Origin: Ficedula albicollis
Lineage: Eukaryota > Chordata > Aves > Passeriformes > Muscicapidae
Assembly (NCBI RefSeq): GCF_000247815.1
Contig: NC_021673.1
Coordinates: forward strand, 48,358,069-48,422,068
Direction: 5' to 3'
Length of the DNA stretch: 64,000 bases
Part shown: positions 42,801 to 50,461 of the stretch, one piece after another
How positions within the stretch are numbered: position 1 is the first letter of the stretch
Layout: each line of letters starts with the position of its first letter
Made by a program: the position numbers and the translations under genes
Notes under the pieces: generated by a model
The model's input: only the letters and a program-made list of their open reading frames with translations
Databases searched by the model: none
Told to the model about the DNA's origin: nothing

Positions 42801-43712
42801 ACACACCACCTTCCATGCTTTCCAGCAGAAATAAGCTGGTCATGCCAGCACTGCAAGCTACGACAGTCAACAGCACCAGACAGTTTTAACTAGAGTTAGC
42901 TACACAAACAGCTCGTTTCCCCACTTCTCCCCCAAAGGATGATGAAGTGGTAAAAAGCCCTCTCCTTTTCCCTCGCCCCCGTTTCTCGCCGAACTCTTGT
43001 GTGGGTTTTGCCAGCTCTTCCCTCTCTTTCCCGTCCCCGCGCTGTGACAGGCTGGAGCACGGGCCCGAGCAGAGCGGGAGCGCGACCCCGCCGCCGCTGC
43101 CCCAGGCGCTGCCAGACACCGCCCGCCGCCTCCCCGCCTCCTTCCCTCCCGCGGGAGGGACCTTCCCGCCTGCCGGACCCCGATCGCCGCTGGGCAAAGA
43201 CGTCCCGGCGCTCCCATCGCCGGCAACAGCCACCCCGTGCCACGGGGCAAGGACACGGCCACTTGCCGGAAAGAGGGACGGGAAGAGGCGCTCAGCCCCA
43301 CCGCGCTTCCCCCGGGCGGAAGGGCTGGCTCCTGTCCCAGCGGGGGCAGAGGGAGCGGGGAGGGGACAGGGTTCGGGGGGGAGCCTCACCTCGGAGCCGG
43401 TCTCCGCATACACGCAGGAGACTCAGGGGGCCGCGGCCCAGCACGTCCCCCGCTGGCCAAAGCCGCCCCGGCGCTCCCATCGCCGGCAACAGCCACCCCG
43501 TGCCACGGGGCAAGGACACGGCCACTTGCCGGAAAGAGGGACGGGAAGAGGCGCTCAGCCCCACCGCGCTTCCCCCGGGCGGAAGGGCTGGCTCCTGTCC
43601 CAGCGGGGGCAGAGGGAGCGGGGAGGGGACAGGGTTCGGGGGGGAGCCTCACCTCGGAGCCGGTCTCCGCATACACGCAGGAGACTCAGGGGGCCGCGGC
43701 CCAGCACGTCCC
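745..43712 (-). CDS. DPY19L1: DPY19L1 gene body, protein C-mannosyltransferase (3' end outside window, exon 1 uncertain)
   Basis: Spliced gene assembled by eye from 20 minus-strand exons plus a probable exon 1. Family knowledge: DPY19 proteins are multi-pass ER-membrane GT-C fold enzymes that transfer mannose from dolichyl-phosphate-mannose to the indole C2 of tryptophan in WxxW-type sequons. DPY19L1 acts on thrombospondin repeats such as those of netrin receptors. Seen here: [17 protein letters not shown] (family signature in the first lumenal loop, residues about 39-55 counted from the exon 1/2 junction), [12 protein letters not shown] (about 204-215), [41 protein letters not shown] and [14 protein letters not shown]. 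Codon phase closes across every junction, which argues strongly for an intact gene. The choice of L1 over L2/L3/L4 rests on remembered family sequences. The last exon or exons lie left of base 1. Confidence 0.93.
1612..1786 (-). CDS. DPY19L1: DPY19L1 exon 20
   Basis: 175-bp exon, acceptor TTTCAG, donor GTAAAC. It starts in phase 0 with LFGWLFYK, runs through a hydrophobic membrane segment ([14 protein letters not shown]), then [15 protein letters not shown] and [12 protein letters not shown], and ends with the G of a split Asp codon completed by exon 21. An open frame also extends upstream of the acceptor, but the splice site and family alignment fix the exon start. Confidence 0.95.
4137..4777 (+). 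mobile_element. Solo LTR of an endogenous retrovirus (intron 19)
   Basis: A 641-bp element begins TGTGGAAGG and ends AGTCACA, with TGTG/CACA inverted termini. It is flanked by the 5-bp direct repeat GGTAG (4132-4136 and 4778-4782). Inside in plus orientation are a TATA box (CTATAAAAG, about 4482-4490), a downstream CTCGGACTGC typical of R/initiator context and a polyadenylation signal AATAAA (about 4545-4550). No internal retroviral genes are seen, so this is a recombined solo LTR. It is antisense to DPY19L1. The U3 part carries a partial internal tandem repeat. Confidence 0.85.
4304..4470. repeat. Internal tandem repeat in LTR U3
   Basis: GGTTACTTTTTACCTAAAACC recurs at 4304 and 4376 (offset 72), each followed by a copy of TTCTTGATATTGTTGGTTCA. 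The second copy carries an extra CCTTTAAGGTTTAAAACC stretch. It duplicates the segment just upstream of the TATA box. Confidence 0.85.
6150..6565 (-). mobile_element. CR1 retroposon fragment (intron 19)
   Basis: Diverged but recognisable avian CR1 3'-region sequence read in reverse: a 'CACTTCACCACATCACTAAGCAACCTGTGCCAGTGCT'-type segment, then CAGTTTTGTACCATCAGCAAA and a CTAATAAAGATACTGAACAG stretch. The plus-strand open frame over 6172-6597 is antisense to the element and not a gene. Confidence 0.75.
7226..7345 (-). CDS. DPY19L1: DPY19L1 exon 19
   Basis: 120-bp, 40-codon exon in phase 0 at both ends; acceptor TTTCAG, donor CAG/GTAAGG. The frame reads [28 protein letters not shown], then [12 protein letters not shown]: one transmembrane helix followed by the well conserved LTPH-CxMASL segment. 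A longer open frame overlaps this interval in another phase but has no family resemblance and is a shadow. Confidence 0.95.
7544..9091. repeat. Tandem duplication, ~774-bp unit (intron 18)
   Basis: Unit 1 is 7544-8316 and unit 2 is 8317-9091. The copies differ by a few substitutions and a 2-nt A-tract indel near 8362 (for example GGGCGTTTTT against GGGCATTTTT). Each contains unique intron sequence plus a CR1 3' fragment. The junction CCCTGC/CACCTAAGG marks the event. Confidence 0.95.
7901..8316 (-). mobile_element. CR1 fragment, duplicated copy
   Basis: Starts ATCATAGAATCATATAGG (reverse of the CR1 3' tail) and continues with GGGATGGTGACTCAACTCC and CTGGGCAGCCTATCCCACTG. It is cut off at the tandem-duplication junction. 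Confidence 0.9.
8676..9215 (-). mobile_element. CR1 fragment, longer copy
   Basis: Same element as at 7901 but continuing past the duplicated unit into CAGCCTTCTCCAGGCTGAAC, CAACTCTCTCAGCCTGTCCT and CATAGGAGAGGTGCTC, all standard CR1 sequence in reverse. The right border near 9215 is approximate. Confidence 0.92.
9557..9581 (-). CDS. DPY19L1: DPY19L1 exon 18 (25-nt microexon)
   Basis: 25-nt exon with a polypyrimidine tract and CAG acceptor on the right and a GAG/GTAAGA donor. It completes a Lys codon from exon 17 and encodes EERFNHGE, matching the FxHGE motif expected just before the LVxHALQLL helix. Its length (8 codons plus 1 nt) is exactly what joins exon 17 (ends in phase 2) to exon 19 (starts in phase 0). 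Confidence 0.88.
9960..10592 (+). mobile_element. Solo LTR of an endogenous retrovirus abutting the exon 17 splice donor
   Basis: A 633-bp block begins TGGTTTAGG and ends CCAGGACA, so it has TG...CA termini. It is flanked by the 5-bp direct repeat AATAC at 9955-9959 and 10593-10597. The right part (about 10380-10592) resembles, from memory, a dispersed avian LTR, with a GTTAGATATATTAGTAAAG stretch and a GGAGGGAGGG tract. The left part is GC-richer (10020-10375). No internal gag/pol/env sequence is present. The element is sense to the plus strand, antisense to DPY19L1. The right flanking repeat lies inside the exon-17 5' splice site. Confidence 0.72.
10602..10651 (-). CDS. DPY19L1: DPY19L1 exon 17
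   Basis: 50-bp exon, acceptor CTTCAG, donor GAAAA/GTAAGT. It encodes [16 protein letters not shown] plus two bases of Lys: the loop following the exon-16 membrane helix. The sequence is less conserved than neighbouring exons, but the residue count between IIKR and FNHGE equals that remembered for mammalian DPY19L1. The donor hexamer overlaps the target duplication of the adjacent LTR. Confidence 0.88.
11060..11958 (+). mobile_element. ERVL-type LTR remnant in intron 16
   Basis: Sequence with repeated 'CTGGCAGGAACTGCAG / CATGGAAGGGACTCAC'-like modules (11440-11720), a central ACCCACGAG (11854-11862) and a terminal AAGGTTAACCCACCACA ending at 11958. I recognise these from memory as hallmarks of a common avian ERVL LTR. 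It is in plus orientation, antisense to DPY19L1. The left boundary is approximate and no matching target duplication was found, so it is probably truncated or eroded. Open frames across it (10871-11422, 11567-11845) are not genes. Confidence 0.6.
12061..12132 (-). CDS. DPY19L1: DPY19L1 exon 16
   Basis: 72-bp exon, phase 0 at both ends, acceptor TTTTAG, donor AGG/GTAAGT. It encodes TPVRYTKT followed by the membrane helix [16 protein letters not shown]. The [14 protein letters not shown] motif is strongly conserved among DPY19L1/L2. Confidence 0.95.
12833..12934 (-). CDS. DPY19L1: DPY19L1 exon 15
   Basis: 102-bp exon, phase 0, acceptor TACCAG, donor GAG/GTAATT. It encodes [11 protein letters not shown], then [15 protein letters not shown] and DFMEKE. 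The DFDTLxYTCAxEFDFME block is a hallmark of the family and is lumenal in structural models. Confidence 0.95.
13712..13792 (-). CDS. DPY19L1: DPY19L1 exon 14
   Basis: 81-bp exon, phase 0, acceptor TTTTTCAAG (AAG rather than the usual CAG), donor GAT/GTAAGT. It encodes [16 protein letters not shown] and [11 protein letters not shown]: a membrane helix and short loop joining exon 15. Confidence 0.93.
16024..16230. repeat. Tandem repeat, 93-bp unit (intron 13)
   Basis: Copies at 16024-16116 and 16117-16209, with a third partial copy of the unit's end (TGTATTTGACAATAAAACCCC) to 16230. A few substitutions separate copies. Confidence 0.9.
16283..16342 (-). CDS. DPY19L1: DPY19L1 exon 13
   Basis: 60-bp exon, phase 0, acceptor TTATTAG, donor TGG/GTAAGG. 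It encodes [20 protein letters not shown], a strongly basic loop between membrane helices in exons 12 and 14. The corresponding mammalian segment is the same length but less basic as I remember it; this is the most divergent exon of the gene. Confidence 0.88.
17792..17878 (-). CDS. DPY19L1: DPY19L1 exon 12
   Basis: 87-bp exon, phase 0, acceptor CTTTCAG, donor TCG/GTAGGT. It encodes [15 protein letters not shown], then [14 protein letters not shown]. The FxLMFGNSMxLxSYY motif is highly conserved in DPY19L1/L2 and forms a membrane helix plus lumenal turn. Confidence 0.95.
19457..19534 (-). CDS. DPY19L1: DPY19L1 exon 11
   Basis: 78-bp exon, phase 0, acceptor ATTTTAG, donor ATG/GTAATA. It encodes [18 protein letters not shown] and QKILSAHM: end of a helix and a cytosolic loop. 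It continues directly from exon 10 (VLLTQ) into exon 12. Confidence 0.95.
19811..20035. repeat. A/C-rich low-complexity block with 60-bp tandem unit (intron 10)
   Basis: AAACCAAACC-type low-complexity DNA. Within it the segment ending GTATATCAGTCAAAACCACA (about 19911-19970) recurs at offset 60 as GTGTATCAGTCAAAACCACA. Minus-strand open frames rich in F/G/W here are low-complexity shadows. Confidence 0.85.
20972..21071 (-). CDS. DPY19L1: DPY19L1 exon 10
   Basis: 100-bp exon, acceptor CCCAAG, donor CAG/GTAAGC. Its first base completes an Arg codon from exon 9. It then encodes [16 protein letters not shown] and [16 protein letters not shown]. The MLPWQFAQF motif is near invariant in DPY19 proteins. 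Confidence 0.96.
21398..21483. repeat. Tandem repeat, 43-bp unit (intron 9)
   Basis: CAGGTCACAACCACTTCCAT and the following bases occur at 21398 and 21441, head to tail, with three or so mismatches. Confidence 0.9.
22565..22656 (-). CDS. DPY19L1: DPY19L1 exon 9
   Basis: 92-bp exon, acceptor TTTTTAG, donor CTCAG/GTACCT. It encodes [17 protein letters not shown], then [13 protein letters not shown] and two bases of Arg. The [17 protein letters not shown] block is among the most conserved segments of the family and lies near the donor-lipid site in published structures (from general knowledge). Confidence 0.96.
26142..26199 (-). CDS. DPY19L1: DPY19L1 exon 8
   Basis: 58-bp exon, acceptor TTCACAG, donor GAG/GTAGGT. 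Its first base completes the Ser of YLS from exon 7. It then encodes [19 protein letters not shown], leading directly into CTRVMW of exon 9. Contains a short membrane helix. Confidence 0.95.
27069..28199. repeat. Tandem duplication, 542-bp unit with C/A-rich boundary (intron 7)
   Basis: Unit 1 begins at about 27069 and unit 2 at about 27611. Both start at CAACCCCCCCCC followed by an A tract, and continue through TTCAAATCCTCTCAGATCC to ACTAGGCAACTTC. Unit 2 ends near 28199 because of an extra internal duplication. Copies look near identical, and identical short open frames recur at the same offset. Confidence 0.95.
28055..28186. repeat. Nested tandem repeat, 66-bp unit
   Basis: CCCTTAAGAGAAATATTACA with following bases at 28055 and again at 28121, only in the second unit of the 542-bp duplication. 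This dates it after that duplication or shows loss from the first unit. Confidence 0.92.
28761..28789. repeat. Perfect 10-bp stem inverted repeat
   Basis: AGGTGGTATC (28761-28770), a 9-nt loop, then GATACCACCT (28780-28789). It lies in intron 7 in otherwise unremarkable DNA, about 220 bp from exon 7. No function is assigned. Confidence 0.8.
29013..29106 (-). CDS. DPY19L1: DPY19L1 exon 7
   Basis: 94-bp exon, acceptor TTGTTAG, donor CTCAG/GTAAGT. Two leading bases complete the Gly of SCEG. It then encodes [30 protein letters not shown] and AG of a Ser codon. The LGDPxxFYVxVIFxLNGxMM motif identifies DPY19L1/L2; this is a membrane hairpin. Confidence 0.96.
30635..30755 (-). CDS. DPY19L1: DPY19L1 exon 6
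   Basis: 121-bp exon, acceptor CCCTCTAG, donor GAAG/GTAAAC. It encodes [30 protein letters not shown] and LSPVESCE plus one base of Gly. The CW and SCEG cysteines are conserved in the family. An open frame runs past the donor, but the splice is required to reach LGDP in exon 7. Confidence 0.95.
31590..32508 (+). mobile_element. CR1 retroposon fragment, plus orientation (intron 5)
   Basis: Old, diverged CR1 in sense orientation: AGCATGGACTTACAAAG with a following 'GACAGTCTTGATAGATAAAGAGC' region, then GTGAGTCCTGGTGCACAAT, CTTCCCCTCTACTCAGCACTG and CAGTTCTGGGCTGCCCAAGA. It ends with a decayed CCAACCTCAACTGTTCTGGGA tail. Confidence 0.8.
32673..33069. repeat. Tandem repeat, 148-bp unit, two full and one partial copy (intron 5)
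   Basis: Copy 1 starts at 32673 and copy 2 at 32821 (CTGGAAGCTTTCTAAACATC). Copy 3, lacking the first ~46 bp, runs from about 32967 to 33069. Copies differ at very few positions. It lies directly downstream of the CR1 fragment. Confidence 0.93.
33269..33471. repeat. Tandem repeat, 110-bp unit (intron 5)
   Basis: CCATTTTTTGCCAAAAGCAA begins copies at 33269 and 33379. The second lacks about 17 nt (the TCACTAAGCAGTACAAA segment). Confidence 0.93.
35180..35301. repeat. Tandem repeat, 61-bp unit (intron 5)
   Basis: TGTGAAATTACAGAAATGTA through CAAAATGTCTGAGAC occurs at 35180 and 35241, apparently identical. Confidence 0.95.
35972..36109 (-). CDS. DPY19L1: DPY19L1 exon 5
   Basis: 138-bp, 46-codon exon, phase 0, acceptor CCTGTAG, donor GAG/GTGAGC. 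It encodes [30 protein letters not shown] and RFNLYPE. The GLYYSYFK and EYP-INxxxRFxLYPE motifs are conserved lumenal elements following the catalytic loop. Confidence 0.96.
36740..36827 (-). CDS. DPY19L1: DPY19L1 exon 4 (signature/catalytic loop)
   Basis: 88-bp exon, acceptor TTGGCAG, donor ATG/GTTAGA (a weak donor, T at +3). Its first base completes the Trp of LHW. It then encodes [16 protein letters not shown] and [13 protein letters not shown]. This is the DPY19 signature loop; an acidic residue in the equivalent segment is proposed as catalytic base in structural work on the worm enzyme (from memory, not verified). Confidence 0.95.
37344..37368 (-). CDS. DPY19L1: DPY19L1 exon 3 (25-nt microexon)
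   Basis: 25-nt exon, acceptor TTTACAG, donor CATTG/GTAAGG. It completes an Ala codon from exon 2 and encodes VFAGVLH plus two bases of Trp, continuing the first transmembrane helix into exon 4. The phases (one base in from exon 2, two bases out) match both neighbours, and VLHW is conserved in paralogs. Confidence 0.88.
37369..42444. other. Intron 2 of DPY19L1
   Basis: 5.1-kb intron. Mostly AT-rich, with a slightly GC-richer stretch at about 37790-39100 that I could not assign to a repeat family and a short AT dinucleotide tract at about 39224-39258. No exon found. Confidence 0.6.
42445..42513 (-). CDS. DPY19L1: DPY19L1 exon 2
   Basis: 69-bp exon, acceptor CCTTTGGCAG, donor TTGG/GTAAGT. After two bases of a split Val codon it encodes [15 protein letters not shown], then IWLTFVL plus one base of Ala: a cytosolic basic stretch leading into the first membrane helix. 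The alignment to paralogs is weak in the basic part but good at the helix. Phase fits exon 3 and the proposed exon 1 donor. Confidence 0.8.
43204..43712. repeat. Exact 246-bp direct repeat containing exon 1 donor
   Basis: Copy 1 is 43204-43449 and copy 2 is 43467-43712, offset 263 bp with a 17-bp spacer. By eye they are identical. Both contain the exon-1 3' end and its GTGAGG donor (at 43390 and 43653). Identity plus proximity to the poly(C) run suggests either a very recent duplication or an assembly duplicate. Confidence 0.93.
43653..43712 (-). CDS. DPY19L1: DPY19L1 exon 1, 3' part only (N-terminal coding; start not determinable)
   Basis: A consensus donor GAG/GTGAGG ends the frame [19 protein letters not shown] plus one base, which with exon 2 gives Val and continues in frame. 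The GP-hydrophobic-RLR pattern resembles the start of the cytosolic N-terminus in DPY19 paralogs. Upstream on the minus strand the frame runs into a 1,018-nt G tract (C on plus) at 43737-44754, so the initiator Met cannot be assigned. Candidate ATGs lie at 44802 and 44842 in different frames. A second exact copy with its own donor begins at 43390. Confidence 0.55.
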
Positions 43713-43735
43713 GCTCCCTGTCCGCCGTGGGCCCC

Positions 43736-44754
<1,019 letters not shown>

Positions 44755-44785
44755 AGGAGGAGGAGGAGGTGGTGGAGGTGGTAGG
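44755..44785. repeat. AGG/TGG trinucleotide microsatellite
   Basis: Short purine-rich trinucleotide run immediately right of the poly(C) tract. It would encode Pro/Thr/Ser-rich residues on the minus strand, possibly part of the low-complexity N-terminus of exon 1. Confidence 0.7.
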
Positions 44786-47700
44786 TGCGCTCGTGCGCTC
44801 AATCCTTTTTAATCCTTTCCGAGGGACGGCCGTGCCCGCCATGCGGGCGGACCTGCCGTCGCCCCCGCGCTGCTGCGGCCTCGTCCTCCGACACCTCTTG
44901 GTGTTTCGCTGAGTTGCCTTTCCCGTTCCCGGGCCGTGCAGCTTTGTAACGTCATCTGCTTAAACTGAGTCCACCCCAGAAATGCCCACCATCCTTCCCC
45001 CCCGCCTAAATTGCCGAAATTTTAACTCTCGCAAGGTAACTTGTCTGTGTTGTTGCTACGTCCTACAGAGCTTCCGCGCCACAGAGAACACCCCTCGTCC
45101 TACTCCTTGTTCTGGAGTTTTATTGTGGGTTTGCCTTTGCAATGCGGCATCTTCGCTCATGAGCGCCCTGCAGATCCAGCCAAACCCTTGCTTTGGGTTC
45201 AGATGTTAAAAGGCTCCGTTTCACGTAAACTCTACTTAACACGGACCCTTGAGACAGGAGATACTTCATGACTTTGCCAGAGCAGTTATCTCCAGGAGCT
45301 CTCAGTAGCAATCCCTGAAGCTCCTACTCTAATCGCTCCTCTTTGAAGAGCAGTGAATATACAGCAACTGTGGAACAAGACCCAGCTACTGCAAAGCCAC
45401 TGTTCCTCCTCTCTCTTGTGCTCTCCTATTCAGCACAGAACAGTGCTCAGGCAGCTGCTCATCTGATAGGGATATATTAATATATTAATTTAGTTACCAT
45501 TTTTGATTATGCTGATTAAATATAGCAGAGCATAACCTCTTCTGTAACTGCAACCTCTCCAAACAGATCAATTTCACTCCTTCCTACCTGACTTAGTTTT
45601 GTCTTTCCTGACTGTACCTATTCCTTGCCTTCCAGGTGCTCCTCATTGCTGTCTTCGGGCTTTTCTTTATCCTTCTGCACCCTTCATTTTGTGTTTCTGC
45701 TCCCAAGTTTTCTATGTTTGAGTTTTCCATACAACTCTGTTTGCTTTTCCTAGCATTTCCTCTTTTTTTCCTCTGACATAACATATGTAGGTTTCTTCTA
45801 AAAATTTTAGAACCTCGTTATGTCCATCCCTTTTTCCTAATTATTTTTATGAATCCTATCCTGTGAAACACAAGGTTTGAGTCTAATGTGGCAAATACTG
45901 TACTAAGCATTTTGAAAAGAGTATTTAACATGTATGTAACTGTCACATTGTTAGCACAGGAAAGTAATTTTGGTTCAGATTCAGCTACTGAGGCAATGGA
46001 AGTGTAAGAACAGGATGGCTTTTGCTGTCTTTGTGGTAGTAGTAAGGCTGTTAACATCCCAATAAGGTTGTAAAGATAAAAGTGGTACTAAACCAGCTGG
46101 TGGGACTGACAGAAATCCTGTGTGTCCACAAGGTCTCTTGGCCCCATATTTCTTTCCTTGCTGAGGGAGAATCACCCTTCTACCACTAGCTGTTTTGGGG
46201 AGATAACTGAAAAGCGCATGTATTATACTGATCTCCAAAAAGCAAGCAAGGAAGAAATATAATTTTTCATATAAGACAGCCAGTCTCCTGAGTACCCAGG
46301 CTCTTTTTCCAACATGAATTATGTGTGGCAGTTTCATATTGCAAGAAACATTTATCTGTGCTTATTACATACTAAATATAAATGAAGGCATAAAAGGAAC
46401 ACCCTTCCAGTGTTTGAAGAGTACATACTATTTTCCTCACCTGCTTTTCAGAAGAAGTCCTACTATCTGCTCTTTTTTGTATTTTATTTTATTTGAGTTG
46501 CCTTGCTACAAATTCAGTAACCAAAGCAGTCTGTTGTCTGAGTGATTGAAGGGTACAGGGTCCAGATAGAGTTATGTACGTAACCAGCATAGAAAAAGAT
46601 CAATATGATACGTTCTGTTGATTTTTAACTCCTGTAACGTATATTTCAATTTTTGCCAAAATCAATAGAGTCATGGAACACTTAGAAACTTGAAGGGTTG
46701 ATATTATTAAGGTTCATAAAACTGCTGTGGGATGGCTCAGCTGTTGAGATTAACTGGGCCTGCTCTAGCCTGCAGTAGATCAATTACTTTCAGGCTGTTT
46801 TGTCTTAATAAAACTCTTTGGGCAATTTACTTGAACAGGTACCACCCACAGAACCTGGTTACAAGGCACGTACTACTAAACAATTCTTAAGGTTTTAAAA
46901 GTTGCTCTAAGTGTGCAAAAACAGAACATCACATTCTTGAATGTATAGACGCCCATATTCAGAACCATAAATTGCAATAGAAAACCTCCAACACTATTTC
47001 AGAAGAGCTGCAGTAGAGCAGTACTACTCTTCTAAAAATAAAATGACATTTGTTTCAATCTATAAGGTACAAGATAGTAAGAAATAAAACTTGTGTTTGT
47101 ATCATCACAGGAATTGCAATTTTTTTTTGGAAGTGCTATGTTTAATATCCAGCATCATGTTTCAGACAGTGTAGCTCATTACTAAGCGTGCACATCACAG
47201 CAAAAGGAGTGATTCCAATAAATCAGAACATACCTTTCTGAAGGTATGGAAGGGAAGGAAAGAAATGTATCTCTGAAAATAAATTTTATTTTTCTCAAGT
47301 GTCAAGGGTGCTGAAGGACATATACAAGTACATAGGAAAGACATCATCTTGTCCTAACTTCTTTTCTCCAGGGAAAGCAAAATCCATAAGATGTTGTTCC
47401 ACAGTTTTCTGCCGTCCCAGGACAAGGCACATTCCGGAACCCAGTATTTCTATTTCCGCTAGATCTTCTCTATCTCTTTGCTTGCACATTTTCTATGATC
47501 ACTGGATTGTCTATTCATATTTCCAAGTCACTGACAGATATCAGCAATCTCAGCTGGATAGTGGTTGTAACACACTGTCGGTGGAAATAATTTATAGTCC
47601 TCAGGAATAAGACCCTGCTAGTGAAGCACATTGACCTTGGCAGTTCCTATATATTCTCTAACCGTATTTGTTCCTTGGGTCACTGGACAGGCACACTTCA

Positions 47701-50339
47701 TTACTGAACAGTCAAGAGCTTGCTTTGCTCTCCCCCACTCATCCTCATCTTCTGTATTGTTTCTTGACACCAGTTCTCTCTTCTTCTCTTGCCTCAGGTG
47801 AGACGTTCACTTTCTAGTTTCTTACCAATACCAGCTCCTGTCTCCAGTCACCTTCAAGGTGATCCAGATAAGGATGCCTGTAGAGATTCTATTTTTCAAG
47901 TCTGTAATGATGTTTCTTGTACTGCTCTGCTTTGTTCCAGTGGCACTGCCTCAGAGCATATTCTGCAGATTTTGTGACAAGGCTGCCATTTCCACCTACC
48001 ACAGGGCTTTGCTGTGAAGTTTGTGTTGATCCCCCACATTTTCACACATTGAGCAGCAGACTTAATAATAGCAGGGACTGCATTGTAGCAAGTTAGGGAA
48101 CTTCAGGCTCCCTTTCTTTGGTTCATTTAATTCAAGGTTAGCATGAAATGAAGGCATATTCTAGAAAGTATGTTTTTCAGAAAACCATTGTGTGACTGCT
48201 GCATGGTTAGATGTACTCAACCTAGCATTAAATGAGCCATTTTGCGTGCTGACAGCAAGAGAGTTGCAGCAATGTGGAGCTCAGAGAGCCTCAGGTAACT
48301 AACTGGGATGTTAGAGCATTTTGAGCTCCACGCCATATGGCCATAACTGACTTAGTTCATTACTTATACTACTTGAGCTTCAGTCACTGAGCAGACAAAT
48401 TCTTAAAGAAAGATCTTTATGGAAACAGAAATAGTTGGAATCTCTTCATGTGAAGACCAGGCTGAATACAAGTGCAGAAGATTCGTAAGGCAGAAGTAAA
48501 GAAGCAGGATTGCCGTTGGAGTTTGTACATGGAGGGAAAAACAAAAACAGCAGTATGCAATGGCAATCTGTTGTAGTATGTCCTTTGTCCTATTTAACAG
48601 CTTTGTGGGGCCAGTTCACTTTCTTCAGGATACAAATATTCCCCCTTGAGCTAACCCCTTTAAAAATACATTACCTATATTCTGAGGAGGAGACAGTATG
48701 CTCCTGGTAGGTTAGTAATCCGATCTCTACTTGCACGTGTCCGTTCACATGCATCTTCTCTCACTTTTAAAGTTGTGGTTCCATTTTAACTTTTGTATAT
48801 ATAAAAAACCATGTAAAACTGGATTGTCTGTGTCTGTATGGCTAACTGCTCATACAAGCAAAACGTTGTTTCTACTAGAAACAAATGAGAACAACCTACC
48901 TAGCTTGCCTACCCTGGCAACAACAAAAGAAACAAAAAATCACATATTTTGAATAAGAGGTCCTGAAAGCCCTTCTATCTTTGACACAGAAATTACTTCC
49001 TTTTTTTTTATAATGTTGATTGTAAGTCTCAAACTTCCTGCTGCCAGAAAAACATTGAAGAACATTAGTGACTCAGAAAACCTAATTAATCTCCACCAGA
49101 GTTTTTCTTATTTCTTTGCTTTCAGCTTCCAGTACCATATATTCATGCTTAAGTGCTTCCCTGCAGCTCTGAAAAAAAAAAAAATTTAAAAAAAAGGACC
49201 ACTAAATACTATTTCTTCAGGAAAGAAATTTAGGCTACACTGAGAAACTTTTGGGTAGTTCTAATATATTTCCAGTTACCCTTCTTGCTGCAGACAGAAC
49301 AGTGAAAGCAGCATGGGCATTCATTTGCCCTATTGAGCAGCTGACTGGGGAGATTTGGCAATGCCCCTTCCTAAGGCATGGAGCATGATCATTTCCTCCC
49401 AGCTGAGGCCTGGAGTATTTCTATAATTCTTCACTGTTCTGAGGACTTTTAACTCCTCTACATGACATAATCTTACAGATTTTAAAATTAAGATCTCTTG
49501 CTTTATACGCCATATTCTCCTTGCATGGCATTTGGCCACTGTGAGTAATCATGGTAATTTGGCATAGATACCATGATTCGCAGCCACAGCAACTGCATCT
49601 CATTATGCTTCTATTTGGAGGAGCAAATTATAGAGTAAGTTATCCAAGGACCACAGAACTCAATATTTACAAGCAGAAGTGATGGTTTCGGCTTCCCCTA
49701 ACCTAATTTACTAGCCATGGTGCTTTTTCTTAATTTTTTATGGAGTCAGTGTTTATCTGCTGTGTCTCTAAGTAGCAGCTGCCAAAAGATGCATCAGAGA
49801 ACACGGAGGAAACAGCTTGCAGCGACAAGCAGAAAATAAGTGATAACAGCAGAACAGAACCATATGAACATGGGCTGAGCTACTACTGTATATCATGGCA
49901 GATGCTCCCTGTGTGAGATTAAGAATATAGACACCACTTATGGTGGAAATACAGGAAGGCCAGCAATGGACTTAGAAACAAGAGAAAAGCAATGATCTGG
50001 AAGTCCTCACAGAATAGCTTTTCAGTGAACAACTGGCAGAGCAGTCAGATGTGAGAAACAGTGGGGCTCTTGAAATATGTTGCCATATTGAAGTTAGTAT
50101 ATCTGCTTCGGTGGAGATTTACTGGAAAATCTGTGTTGGCAAGAGAAGCTTGTGGACCATTGTGAAATACAAACAGTGGCATCAGAAGCAACAGCAGGGT
50201 CTAAGCTTGCCTGTTCAGATGTTAGCAAGTTTATTTCTGTTTCACACTTTGCTTAACCTGATTTTCATTTTAGTGGGGATTCCAGAATGTGCTTTGCTGC
50301 CCCGGTTACTGGAGGTAGAGAAGAGGCAAATTAAGACAG

Positions 50340-50461
50340 TGAAAGTACCTCTGGCAAACTGAGCAACATGGCAGACAAGACTGAAGGCAAGATAATCCTA
50401 TGAAAGTACCTCTGGCAAACTGAGCAACATGGAAAACAAGACTGAAGGCAAGATAATCCTG
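50340..50461. repeat. Tandem repeat, 61-bp unit (intergenic)
   Basis: TGAAAGTACCTCTGGCAAAC through GCAAGATAATCCT occurs at 50340 and 50401 with two or three mismatches. Confidence 0.95.

Noticed and set aside
47295..47610. Overlapping 64- and 103-codon frames on both strands
   Set aside because: The minus-strand peptide (for example EIEILGSGMCLVLGRQ) looked protein-like, but I could not relate it to a family or find a convincing exon structure.
50051..50362. 103-codon plus-strand frame
   Set aside because: No similarity recognised; its end lies in a 61-bp tandem duplication and it is probably chance.
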